Part shown: positions 24,769 through 32,348 of the stretch, one piece after another
Numbering within the stretch: the first letter of the stretch is position 1
Layout: each line of letters starts with the position of its first letter
Assembly (NCBI GenBank): GCA_041389495.1
Contig: JAWKRT010000002.1
Span: 434,001 to 498,000, forward strand
Direction of reading: 5' to 3'
From: Myxococcota bacterium
Lineage (GTDB): Bacteria; Myxococcota_A; UBA9160; UBA4427
DNA length: 64,000 nucleotides
Position numbers and translations under genes: made by a program
The notes under the pieces: model-generated
Database searches by the model: none
What the model was told of the DNA's origin: nothing
What the model saw: the letters and a program-made list of their open reading frames with translations, nothing else

Positions 24769-25113
24769 ATGCGCAAGACGATGTCGCTTCTGATGGTGGG
24801 TGCCCTGGCGCTCGGCGTCGCGGGCGCCGCGTTCGCGAAGGGAGCCGAGAAGGCCATGGGGTCGCTCTCGAAGATCGACGCGAGCGCCCGCACGTTCACG
24901 GTCGACGCCGCCGGCCACCCGATGGACTTCACGCTCGCGCCCGGCGGCGTCGTGATGGAGGACGGCAAGGCCACCTCGCTCGGCGTGCTGCGATCCGGCG
25001 AGAAGGTCACCGTGAGCTATCACGACGAGGGCGCGCGCCACGTGGCGAGCCGCATCGCGGCCGGCGCGAAGCCGATGGCGAAGCCCGCCGCCGCGAAGCC
25101 GTCCGCGAAGTAG
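24769..25113 (+). CDS. Small exported protein of unknown function
   Basis: 114 residues. A signal peptide, MRKTMSLLMVGALALGVAGA, followed by AFA, predicts cleavage by signal peptidase I and periplasmic or extracellular location. The short beta-rich body (LSKIDASARTFTVDA, FTLAPGGVVMEDG, RSGEKVTVSYHDEGARHVAS) resembles small DUF5666-like or OB-like exported domains. The C-terminal tail is a Lys/Pro/Ala-rich spacer (KPMAKPAAAKPSAK). ATG 24769 is preceded by GAGGTGAAACGAAGGTCC. It is followed by a strong terminator-like hairpin. No function can be given. Confidence 0.75.
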   Translation: MRKTMSLLMVGALALGVAGAAFAKGAEKAMGSLSKIDASARTFTVDAAGHPMDFTLAPGGVVMEDGKATSLGVLRSGEKVTVSYHDEGARHVASRIAAGAKPMAKPAAAKPSAK

Positions 25114-25130
25114 ACGCTGGAAGTCGCGTC

Positions 25131-25161
25131 CGGGTCGTCCGGCCGCGCGCCGGACGACCCG
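25131..25161. terminator. Perfect 13-bp hairpin between convergent genes
   Basis: CGGGTCGTCCGGC (25131-25143) and GCCGGACGACCCG (25149-25161) pair perfectly around a 5-nt CGCGC loop, 17 bp after the small exported gene and 16 bp before the stop of the convergent PEP-CTERM gene. It can serve either direction as a terminator, though no U-run follows. Confidence 0.65.
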
Positions 25162-25177
25162 TCTCCGTGCGCGGCGC

Positions 25178-25888
25178 CTAACGTCGCGTGCGGCTGCGCC
25201 CCGCCCACGCCCCGAGTGCGAGCCCGGCGACGAGCAGCGTCGCCGTCGTCGGCTCCGGCGCGTTCACGCTCGCGCCCATGAACGTGAACGGGCAGGGCGT
25301 GGCGTCGTTGCAGAGCTCCCCGTCGGGCCACACGTAGCCGTCGAGGCCGTTGACGGGGATCGTGAACCGCAGATCGACGCCGTCGGTCGCGACGTTCGAC
25401 GGGTTCGTGCGGAAGACGGCCGTCCCGATCGTCAGCAGGATGGGCCCGGACACGAGCCCCGGGGTTCCGGGGCCCACGATGTCGAAGCCGTCCGCGAGCC
25501 CCGCGCTCGTCGCGGTGCTCTCGATCGGCGGGAACACCGATGCCGATGGGACCGAGAAGGGGTTCGGCCCCGGGAAGGCGGGCCCGGCGAACGCGCCTCC
25601 GCCGACGTCGACGCGGTGCTCGCGGAAGGTGAGGAAGTCGAGCTCGTCGGCGAAGTCCTCGTCGTAGGCGAGGGCGCCGGAGACGAGCGACAACGAGTCG
25701 CCGGCGCCGAGCTCGAACACGATGTCCGCGACGATCACCTGCGACACCGTCGTGCTGACGGCGATCGACGACGTTCCGGTGTCCTGCCAGAGGATGGAGA
25801 AGGTGGGCGTCGCGGCGGCGGGCGAGGCGGCGAGGGCGAGGGCCGATGCGAGGACTGCGACGAGCGAGCGGCGAACGGCGCGTGTCAT
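25178..25888 (-). CDS. PEP-CTERM sorting-domain protein
   Basis: 236 residues. The signal peptide is RRSLVAVLASALALAASPAAA. The middle is a Ser/Thr/Val-rich beta-sandwich-like exported domain, and the C-terminus carries the PEP-CTERM tripartite signal: NAPEPTT, a hydrophobic helix (ATLLVAGLALGAWAG) and a terminal basic cluster RSRTRR. PEP-CTERM proteins are processed by an exosortase and usually delivered to an extracellular polymer or surface. ATG 25888 follows CAGGAGAACGCC; a longer frame to 25939 is not supported. No exosortase is in the window. Confidence 0.88.
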   Translation of the reverse strand: MTRAVRRSLVAVLASALALAASPAAATPTFSILWQDTGTSSIAVSTTVSQVIVADIVFELGAGDSLSLVSGALAYDEDFADELDFLTFREHRVDVGGGAFAGPAFPGPNPFSVPSASVFPPIESTATSAGLADGFDIVGPGTPGLVSGPILLTIGTAVFRTNPSNVATDGVDLRFTIPVNGLDGYVWPDGELCNDATPCPFTFMGASVNAPEPTTATLLVAGLALGAWAGRSRTRR

Positions 25889-26054
25889 GGCGTTCTCCTG
25901 GCGCTCCGGTCGACCCGGCTGGCCGGTGCGCGCCTCCAACCTAACAGGGAACGGCGGCGCCGGGTGGCTTCATCGCGGCGAGCGGCCGCGCCCCGCCGGC
26001 GTGACGCGCGCCGGCGCGGAGCTACGCTGCGCGCGCTCTCGCCGAGGACCCCGC

Positions 26055-26948
26055 GTGACGACGCCCGCCCGGACCGAACCGCCCGCGGGTGTGCCCGCCG
26101 CTCTTCCCGCGCCGCCGTTCCGCTACTGGACGCCCGGGCTCGCCGCCTTCGCGGCCGGCTGGCTGGTCGCCTACCTCGCCCTCGCCCCCGCGCCGCTCGC
26201 GCTCGCGCGCGAGCACGGTGCGCTCGCGCTGCTCGGCGTCGCAGGCGCGGTCGTCGGCAACGTCACCGCCATCGGCGGCGGGCTCGTGTTCATCCCGTTC
26301 CTCGTGCTCTTCTACGAGCTGTCGGCGACCGAGTCGCTCGCGCTCGCGCTCGCCGTGCAGGCGTTCGGGATGACGTCGGGCGCGGTCGCGTGGACGCGGC
26401 GCGGCGCGATGCCGCTGCGCACGCTCGCGTGGACGGCGCCGATCGCCGTCGCGGCGGCCGTCGGCGCGGCGCTCGCGTTCGCGCCCGATGCGGCGACGAT
26501 CGAGCGGCTGTTCGGCCCGCTCTCGATCGCCATCGGCGTGTGGGTCTGGCACATGCGCGACCGCACGGGCGTGCTGGCGGACGTTCCGGCCTCGGCGCGC
26601 GCCGAGCTCGCCGCGGCGGTCGGCGCGGGCGCGGTGCTGACGGCGTGGGTGGCGATCGGCGTCGGCGAGCTCGCGGCGGCGGGCCTGATCGCGCGCCACC
26701 GCGTGCGCGCGGAGCCCGCGATCGCGCTCGGCGTCGGGCTCCTCGCCGCGACGTCGATCGCGCTGGCCGCGCTTCACGCCCTCGTGTTCGGCGACGTGCC
26801 GTGGGCGCTCGCGGGCTTCGTGCTCCTCGGCGCGGTGTTCGGCGCGCGGCTCGCGCCGCTGCTCTCGGCGCGGCTCGCGCCGCGCGTGCTGAAGGCGGTG
26901 TTCGCGGCGGTCGCGGTAGGCGACGGCATCCTGCTGCTGCTCTCCTGA
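26055..26948 (+). CDS. TauE/SafE-family membrane permease
   Basis: 297 residues with about eight hydrophobic segments, including HGALALLGVAGAVVGNVTAI, the Gly-rich GGGLVFIPFLVLFYEL typical of the family's repeat, WVWHMRDRTGVL and ALHALVFGDVPWAL. Members export sulfite/sulfonate-type organic anions or act as anion permeases. GTG 26055 is preceded by GAGGACCCCGC. Its last 175 bp are antisense to the C-terminus of the convergent glycosyltransferase-like gene, which is unusual. Substrate unknown. Confidence 0.85.
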   Translation: MTTPARTEPPAGVPAALPAPPFRYWTPGLAAFAAGWLVAYLALAPAPLALAREHGALALLGVAGAVVGNVTAIGGGLVFIPFLVLFYELSATESLALALAVQAFGMTSGAVAWTRRGAMPLRTLAWTAPIAVAAAVGAALAFAPDAATIERLFGPLSIAIGVWVWHMRDRTGVLADVPASARAELAAAVGAGAVLTAWVAIGVGELAAAGLIARHRVRAEPAIALGVGLLAATSIALAALHALVFGDVPWALAGFVLLGAVFGARLAPLLSARLAPRVLKAVFAAVAVGDGILLLLS

Positions 26949-28618
26949 CGCGCGCCGCCGCGCGCCGCGCCGGCCCGCGCGGCGCGCACCGCGTCGAGGT
27001 CCCACACGCGCACCTGGTCGTTCGCGAAGGCGGGCGGCCCGAAGCGCTGCTCGAGCAGCCGCGCCATCTGACGGCCGAGCCGCTGCGCGCGCTCCCACAT
27101 GTCGCCGAGCGCGCCGAGCCGCCGCCAGTGGTGGCCGTCGCTCGTGGGCACGAGCGATTCCTCGAGCCGCAGGTCGAGGTGCACGACGACGTACTGCGCG
27201 CCGCTCGCGAGGAAGGCCTCGGGCGTCGCGGCGACGACGTTGCGCAGGCCGAGCGACGGGTCGCCGTGCGCGCCGTCCATGCTCGCGACGAGCACGTCGC
27301 GCCCGTGCCAGTGTTGATAGGCCTCGAACGCATGGCTCCCGAGGTTGTTCCACGGGAACTCGACGATCGGCCGGCCGCCCGGCGCGTCGGCGAGCCGCTG
27401 GTAGAAGGGCGGCATGCGATCGCGCGGGATGCGGTTGCCCTCGCTCGTGAACGAGACCGACGGGATCGAGTGCACGAACGAGCCCGCGCGGAAGCGCGGG
27501 CCGGCGAGCGGGCCGGTCGCGAAGAGCGCGGCGACGAGCGCGGCCGCGGCGATCGGCGTCGCGATGCGCCGCGCGCGCGCGGGCAGGGCGTGCGGCGCCG
27601 TGCAGCCGAGCGCGACGAGCGCGAGCTCGAACGGGAGCAGCGGCAGCAGGTAGCGGTTCAGCACCCAGCCGTGCTGGAGCTGGTCGGGCGACATCGCGTA
27701 GAGCCCCGCGACGTGCGCGACGCCCGTGCACGCGAGCAGGCCGGCGAACGCGCGGTCGCGACGCCAGAGCAGGAAGCCGCCGCGCGCGCCGAGCGCCAGG
27801 AAGAGCGCGGTGAGCGCGGGCGCGAGGCTCCCGCCGTGCATGCGCGCGACGTCCCACCACGTGGCGAGCGAGGGCGCCTCGCCGACGCGGTGCGTCGACG
27901 TGAGCGCGAGGATGCTCGGCGCCGCGGGGCCGAGCAGCAGCGCGAGCAGGAGTGCGGCGGCGCCCGCCACCGCCGCGCGCTCGCGCGCGCGTGCGCGCTT
28001 CGCGGGCGAGCGCGCGAGGTCGATCGCCGCCCACGCGAGCGGCGCGGCGACGAAGGGGCCCATCACGAGATGGAACCAGCACGCGAGCGGCGCGAGCGCG
28101 GCCCAGGCCGCCGCGAAGCGCCGGTCGCGCGTGCGCCAGAAGCGTTCGAACGCGAGCACGGCGAGCCCGCCGAGCAGCACGACGACGGCGTACGAGCGCA
28201 CGATGCGCGCGTAGACGGCGAGCAGCGGCGACGTCGCGATCAGGAAGCCGAGCGCGACGGCCGGAGCGCGCCCGATGCGCGCGCGCAGCGCGAGCGGGAA
28301 CGCGACGATCGCGAGCGCTCCGGCGGCGAGTGACGGCGCGCGCAGCACGAGCTCCGGGAGCGGCGCGCCCATCGCGTGGATCGCCCGGAAGAACGCCGTG
28401 AGCGGGACGCAGTAGTCCGCGCCGCCCCACGTCCACGTCGTCAGGATCTCGCCGAGCGGGCGCGCGATCGCGCCGTTCAACGTGTGGAGCTCGTCCCCGA
28501 TCAGCACCTGACGGGCGAGGCCCTGGAGGCGGATCGCGATTCCCAGGGCGAGCGCGCCGGCGAGCGCGCTCGCGCTCGCGGCGGTCCACCGGCGCGCGGG
28601 CGGTTCGGGCGCGGTCAC
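26774..28618 (-). CDS. GT39-like membrane glycosyltransferase
   Basis: 614 residues with roughly ten or more TM segments. The N-terminal acidic motif LIGDELHTLNGAIARP matches the Asp-Glu loop of GT39/ArnT-like polyprenyl-phosphate-dependent transferases. The C-terminal periplasmic domain ends near QVRVWDLDAVRAA (about 26980). The final ~60 residues (RGGARQESSSRMPSPTATA and onward) have no family character and are antisense to the TauE-like gene. The native stop may therefore have been lost by a frameshift, or this is a genuine long convergent overlap. GTG 28618 begins 1 bp after the stop of the triple-NTF2 gene, suggesting co-transcription. The acceptor is unknown. Confidence 0.8.
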   Translation of the reverse strand: MTAPEPPARRWTAASASALAGALALGIAIRLQGLARQVLIGDELHTLNGAIARPLGEILTTWTWGGADYCVPLTAFFRAIHAMGAPLPELVLRAPSLAAGALAIVAFPLALRARIGRAPAVALGFLIATSPLLAVYARIVRSYAVVVLLGGLAVLAFERFWRTRDRRFAAAWAALAPLACWFHLVMGPFVAAPLAWAAIDLARSPAKRARARERAAVAGAAALLLALLLGPAAPSILALTSTHRVGEAPSLATWWDVARMHGGSLAPALTALFLALGARGGFLLWRRDRAFAGLLACTGVAHVAGLYAMSPDQLQHGWVLNRYLLPLLPFELALVALGCTAPHALPARARRIATPIAAAALVAALFATGPLAGPRFRAGSFVHSIPSVSFTSEGNRIPRDRMPPFYQRLADAPGGRPIVEFPWNNLGSHAFEAYQHWHGRDVLVASMDGAHGDPSLGLRNVVAATPEAFLASGAQYVVVHLDLRLEESLVPTSDGHHWRRLGALGDMWERAQRLGRQMARLLEQRFGPPAFANDQVRVWDLDAVRAARAGAARGGARQESSSRMPSPTATAANTAFSTRGASRAESSGASRAPNTAPRSTKPASAHGTSPNTRA

Positions 28619-28619
28619 G

Positions 28620-30149
28620 CTAGGCGTGCACCGGGTCGCCGCCGTCCGGCCGTCCGAGCGTCCAGCGCGGGTCGAGCGCGGCGAGCGGCGCCTCGTGCTG
28701 CCACTCGAGGCGCACCTCGCGCCGCGCGATGCGGAAGGCGCCGCCGCGGCGCTCGAAGCGGTCGAGGAAGCGCATGCCGACGACGCGCGCGACGGTGTCG
28801 CGGCCGCCCTCGCTCGCGACGAAGTGCGCGTCGACGTAGGCCTCGCACTCGGCGACGTCGCCGCCGGCGCCGAGCTCGACGAGCACCTGGCCGAGCTTGT
28901 GCATGGTGGTGCGGAAGGGCGCGCGGAGCGCGCGCGTCGCGAACGCGACGTAGCCGCCCGGGCCGCCGCGGAACGCGCCGTGCGCGATCTCCGCGTCCTC
29001 GTGGAACGCCGCGCGCAGCGCGGCGTCGTCCCTGCGGTCGAGGCCGCGGCAGCTCCGCACGAGCGCGTCGTACACCTCGCCGCGCGCGACGGCGTCGGCG
29101 GCGGCGGGCGCGCGCGCGGCGAGCACCGGGTCGCTCCCGTCGCGCGCGCCGCGCAGGCCCTCGTCGAGCGCGGCCTGCGAGCCGATCGCGGCGCTCCGCT
29201 CCCACTCGAAGCTCATCGCGCGGTGCGCGATGCGCCACTCTGCGCCCTCGCCCCCGCGGCGCTCGAGCCGGTCGACGTAGCGCACGCCCATGACGAGGTC
29301 GGTGGGCGCCGGCGAGCGCGCGCCGACGTGGTGCGCGATCGCGTACGTCTCGGCGAAGGCGCGGTCGCCTTCGACCTCGATCAGCATGTTGCCGAGCTCG
29401 TGCATCGTGACGTCGAACGCGTCCATCACGGTCGGCTTCACCCACGCGACGAAGCCGTCGGCGTCGCCCTGGTAGCCGCCGTGGTCGTCGTAGGCGTCGG
29501 CGTGGTAGGTGCTGCGCACGAGCTCGGGCGCGCAGCGGTCGACGCCGCGCGCGTAGCGCATGAGCACGTCCGCGCACGCGCGCTTCGCGGCGAGGTCGGA
29601 GGGGGCGACGCGCGCGCCCGCGCGCTGCGGATGCGCGAAGACGGGATCCTCGTGCGAGTGCCGCCCGCGGAAGTAGCTGTCGGGGAGCGGGAGGCCGACG
29701 TGCTCGTCGACGCGGTGCCAGTCCCACGCGCAGATGCGGTGGGCGATGCGCCACTCGCCGCCGCGCTTCTCGAAGCGATCGACGTAGCGCAGGCCGTACA
29801 CGAGGTCGCGGCGCGCGCCGTCGGGCTCGCTGCGGACGTGGTGCGCCTCGGCGTACGACTCGACGCGCGCGCGCGCGTCGCCGTCGAGCTCGACGTCGAT
29901 CTGCCCGGCGAAGTGCTGCGTGTTCTCGAAGTAGCCCCAGACGCCCGGCTCGAGCGACGCGACGAAGCCGTCGACGGGCCCCTGGTAGTAGCCGTGGTCG
30001 TCGAACGCGTCGGGGTGGTACGTCGAGGCGACGAGCGCCGCGTCGCGGCGATCGACGCCGCGCCAGTAGCGCGCGAGCACGTCGCGGATGGCCTGGGCGT
30101 CGCCCGCGCGCGCGAGCCGCTCGGTCGCCGCTCCGTCCCGGCTCGTCAC
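28620..30149 (-). CDS. Three-domain SnoaL/NTF2-like protein
   Basis: 509 residues from GTG 30149, built of three tandem SnoaL-4-like domains of about 160 residues. Domain 1 begins IRDVLARYWRGVDRRDAALV, domain 2 CADVLMRYARGVDRCAPELV and domain 3 VYDALVRSCRGLDRRDDAAL. Each shares HxDAxxDHGxYxG or a variant, a TMHxLG (or TQHFAG) strand and an RYVDRFERRGGEWRIAHR-like segment. Domain 3 has lost the DHG motif (AEIAHGAF). Single-domain NTF2 proteins are the rule; a triplicate is unusual and may form an internal pseudo-trimer. It is divergent from the DapA-like gene at 30296 and upstream of the GT39-like gene. The N-terminal 46 codons of a longer frame are rejected. Reaction unknown. Confidence 0.85.
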   Translation of the reverse strand: MTSRDGAATERLARAGDAQAIRDVLARYWRGVDRRDAALVASTYHPDAFDDHGYYQGPVDGFVASLEPGVWGYFENTQHFAGQIDVELDGDARARVESYAEAHHVRSEPDGARRDLVYGLRYVDRFEKRGGEWRIAHRICAWDWHRVDEHVGLPLPDSYFRGRHSHEDPVFAHPQRAGARVAPSDLAAKRACADVLMRYARGVDRCAPELVRSTYHADAYDDHGGYQGDADGFVAWVKPTVMDAFDVTMHELGNMLIEVEGDRAFAETYAIAHHVGARSPAPTDLVMGVRYVDRLERRGGEGAEWRIAHRAMSFEWERSAAIGSQAALDEGLRGARDGSDPVLAARAPAAADAVARGEVYDALVRSCRGLDRRDDAALRAAFHEDAEIAHGAFRGGPGGYVAFATRALRAPFRTTMHKLGQVLVELGAGGDVAECEAYVDAHFVASEGGRDTVARVVGMRFLDRFERRGGAFRIARREVRLEWQHEAPLAALDPRWTLGRPDGGDPVHA

Positions 30150-30295
30150 TGGGCCGTCCTCCGCGCGCGCCGGGTCGCCGCGGACGGCGCGCGCTCGCCA
30201 GTCTCGCACGAACGGACGCGGCCCTGGAGCCCGCGAATTGTGCGCGAGGGCCCCGGCGTGCGAAGCTGCACCGCCGCTTCCGCGCACGGAGTCCC

Positions 30296-31219
30296 ATGCC
30301 GCCGACCGAGCCCGCCGTCTTCGCGATGAGCACGACGCCCTTCGACGCGAAGGAGCGCCTCGACGAGGATGCGCTCCGGCGTCATCTGCGCTTCCTCGCG
30401 GACGGCGGCGTCGGCATCTGCCTCGGGAGCTACGGCTCGGGCGAAGGGCACCTGCTGCGGCGCGCGGAGATCGCGCGGCTCTACGAAGTGGCGGTCGACG
30501 AGGTGGGCGGGCGCGCGACGCTGTGCGCGACTGCGCTCGGCTTCGCCTCGACCGAGCAGGTCGTCGAGGACGCGCTCGCCGCGGCGGCAGCCGGCGTCGA
30601 CGTCGTGCAGATCCATCCGCCGCGGCCCGGGCCGACGGCGATCCGTCCGCGCGCCGCCGAGATCGAGCGCTTCTTCCGCGACGTGCTCGAGGCCGTGCGC
30701 ACGCCCGTGCACCTCACGAACCAGGTCGTGATGGTGGGCTACGCGCTCGAGCCCGCGCTGCTCGAGGAGCTCGTGCGCGCCTACCCGCACGTGCGCGGCG
30801 TCACGACGACCGATCGCGACGTGGCGGCGACGCGCGAGGTCGTGGCGCGCGTCGCGCCGCACGCGACGGTGCGCGTCGGCGTGATCGGCCAGCTGCTCGA
30901 CGCGCTCGCCTGCGGCGGCGGCGGCGCGCTCTGCTTCGAGGCGAACGTGGCCCCGCGGCTGTGCGCATCCGTGCCCGCGGCGTGGGCGCGCGGCGACCGC
31001 GCGGCGGCGGAGCGCGATTTCGCGACCGTGATCACCCTCAACGAGGTGCTCTCGCGCTATCAGAACCCGCGCTCGGTGAAGGCGGCGCTCGACGCGCTCG
31101 GCCTGCCGGGCGGTGCGCCGAGACGTCCCTATCTTCCGCTGCCGGCCGACGAGGCGGCGGACATCGCCCGCGTGCTCGAGGAGCTCCGCATCGCCGAGCG
31201 CGAGGGCATCGCCGCCTGA
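30296..31219 (+). CDS. DapA-superfamily TIM-barrel protein lacking the Schiff-base lysine
   Basis: 307 residues, normal length for the dihydrodipicolinate synthase/N-acetylneuraminate lyase superfamily. The first strand and loop align (FAMSTTPFD, GICLGSYGSGEGHLLRRAE, where GTTGE is usual), as does the whole barrel. The lysine that forms the Schiff base (GIKEATG in E. coli DapA) is Thr170 (RGVTTTDRD), and the active-site Tyr (ILYNVP) is Thr141 (VHLTNQVV). It therefore cannot work by the family's normal imine mechanism. ATG 30296 has no obvious ribosome site, only CACGGAGTCCC. It is followed after 34 bp by an amidohydrolase, probably in one transcript. Possible roles: lyase by a different mechanism, sugar-acid dehydratase-like, or a binding protein. 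Confidence 0.8.
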   Translation: MPPTEPAVFAMSTTPFDAKERLDEDALRRHLRFLADGGVGICLGSYGSGEGHLLRRAEIARLYEVAVDEVGGRATLCATALGFASTEQVVEDALAAAAAGVDVVQIHPPRPGPTAIRPRAAEIERFFRDVLEAVRTPVHLTNQVVMVGYALEPALLEELVRAYPHVRGVTTTDRDVAATREVVARVAPHATVRVGVIGQLLDALACGGGGALCFEANVAPRLCASVPAAWARGDRAAAERDFATVITLNEVLSRYQNPRSVKAALDALGLPGGAPRRPYLPLPADEAADIARVLEELRIAEREGIAA

Positions 31220-31253
31220 CGACGAGCGCGGCCGAACCGAACGGGAGGAAGCC

Positions 31254-32348
31254 ATGGACTACCGCATCATCTGCTCCGACAGCCACGTGAACGAGCCGCC
31301 GGACCTCTGGCTCTCGCGCGCACCGGCGAAGCTCCGCGATCGCGTGCCGCACATCGAGAAGTTCGAGCAGGGCGAGGCGTGGGTGCTCGAAGGCTCGAAG
31401 GACCCGATCAACTTCGGCATGAACGCGTGCGCCGGGCTCGCGCCCGAGGAGATGCACGCGTGGTGTCGCTTCGAGGACATCCGCCGCGGCGGCTGGGACC
31501 CGAAGGCGCGCACCGAGGAGATGGACCTCGACGGCATCGACGCGTCGGTGCTCTACCCGACGCCGCGCCTCGCGCAGAGCATCGTGTCGTACCGCGACGA
31601 CGAGCTCCATCTCGCGTGCGTGCGCGCCTACAACGACTGGCTGTCGGAGTACGTCGAGCACGCGCCCGCGCGCTTCGCGGGGCTCGCGATGCTCCCGAAC
31701 TGCGGGGCGAAGGCGGCCGTCGCCGAGTTCGACCGCGTCTGGGGGCGCCCGGGCATCCGCGGCTTCACCGTCGGCTGCTTCCCGAACGGGACGCTCGACG
31801 TGGCGCCGGAGGACGACGCGGCCTGGGAGCGCTTCGCGTCGACGGGCGCGGCGTTCTCGATCCACGTGAGCATGAGCCGCGAGGCGCCGTCCGCGCACAA
31901 GATCGCGCTGCCCGGCTACGGGCGCTTCTTCGACGCGCCCAACCGCATCGTGCAGATGATCTTCGCGGGCGTCTTCGATCGCTTCCCGAAGCTCGCGTGC
32001 ACGTTCGCCGAGGTCGACTGCGGCTGGGTGCCGTACTTCAAGGAGCAGATCGACAACAACTACAAGCGCCTCGACCCGGTCCGCAAGTTCGGGCTCGCGC
32101 AGCTCCCGAGCGAGTACGTCGAGCGGCACGTGAACTTCGCGTTCATCACCGACCGCTACGCGATCACGCACCGCGACGAGATCGGCGTCGAGCGCATGCT
32201 GTGGTCGACGGACTATCCGCACATCTCGGCCGACTGGCCGCACTCGCGCGCGTCGATCGAGCGCGCGTTCGAGGGCGTCGACGCGGCGGCGCGCGAAGCG
32301 ATGCTGTGCGGCAATGCACGGCGGATCTACGGCTTCGGGAACGCCTGA
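31254..32348 (+). CDS. Amidohydrolase-2 family metallo-hydrolase/decarboxylase
   Basis: 364 residues. The N-terminal metal-ligand motif is CSDSHVNEP, mid-protein SIHVSM carries another metal His, and the C-terminal TDYPHISADWPHSR matches the SDYPH signature of amidohydrolase-2 (ACMSD-like) TIM barrels. These enzymes hydrolyse or decarboxylate cyclic and aromatic acids. ATG 31254 follows GGGAGGAAGCC. It is 34 bp downstream of the DapA-like gene on the same strand. Two further family members occur at 37569 and 46260 in this window. Substrate unknown. Confidence 0.92.
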   Translation: MDYRIICSDSHVNEPPDLWLSRAPAKLRDRVPHIEKFEQGEAWVLEGSKDPINFGMNACAGLAPEEMHAWCRFEDIRRGGWDPKARTEEMDLDGIDASVLYPTPRLAQSIVSYRDDELHLACVRAYNDWLSEYVEHAPARFAGLAMLPNCGAKAAVAEFDRVWGRPGIRGFTVGCFPNGTLDVAPEDDAAWERFASTGAAFSIHVSMSREAPSAHKIALPGYGRFFDAPNRIVQMIFAGVFDRFPKLACTFAEVDCGWVPYFKEQIDNNYKRLDPVRKFGLAQLPSEYVERHVNFAFITDRYAITHRDEIGVERMLWSTDYPHISADWPHSRASIERAFEGVDAAAREAMLCGNARRIYGFGNA

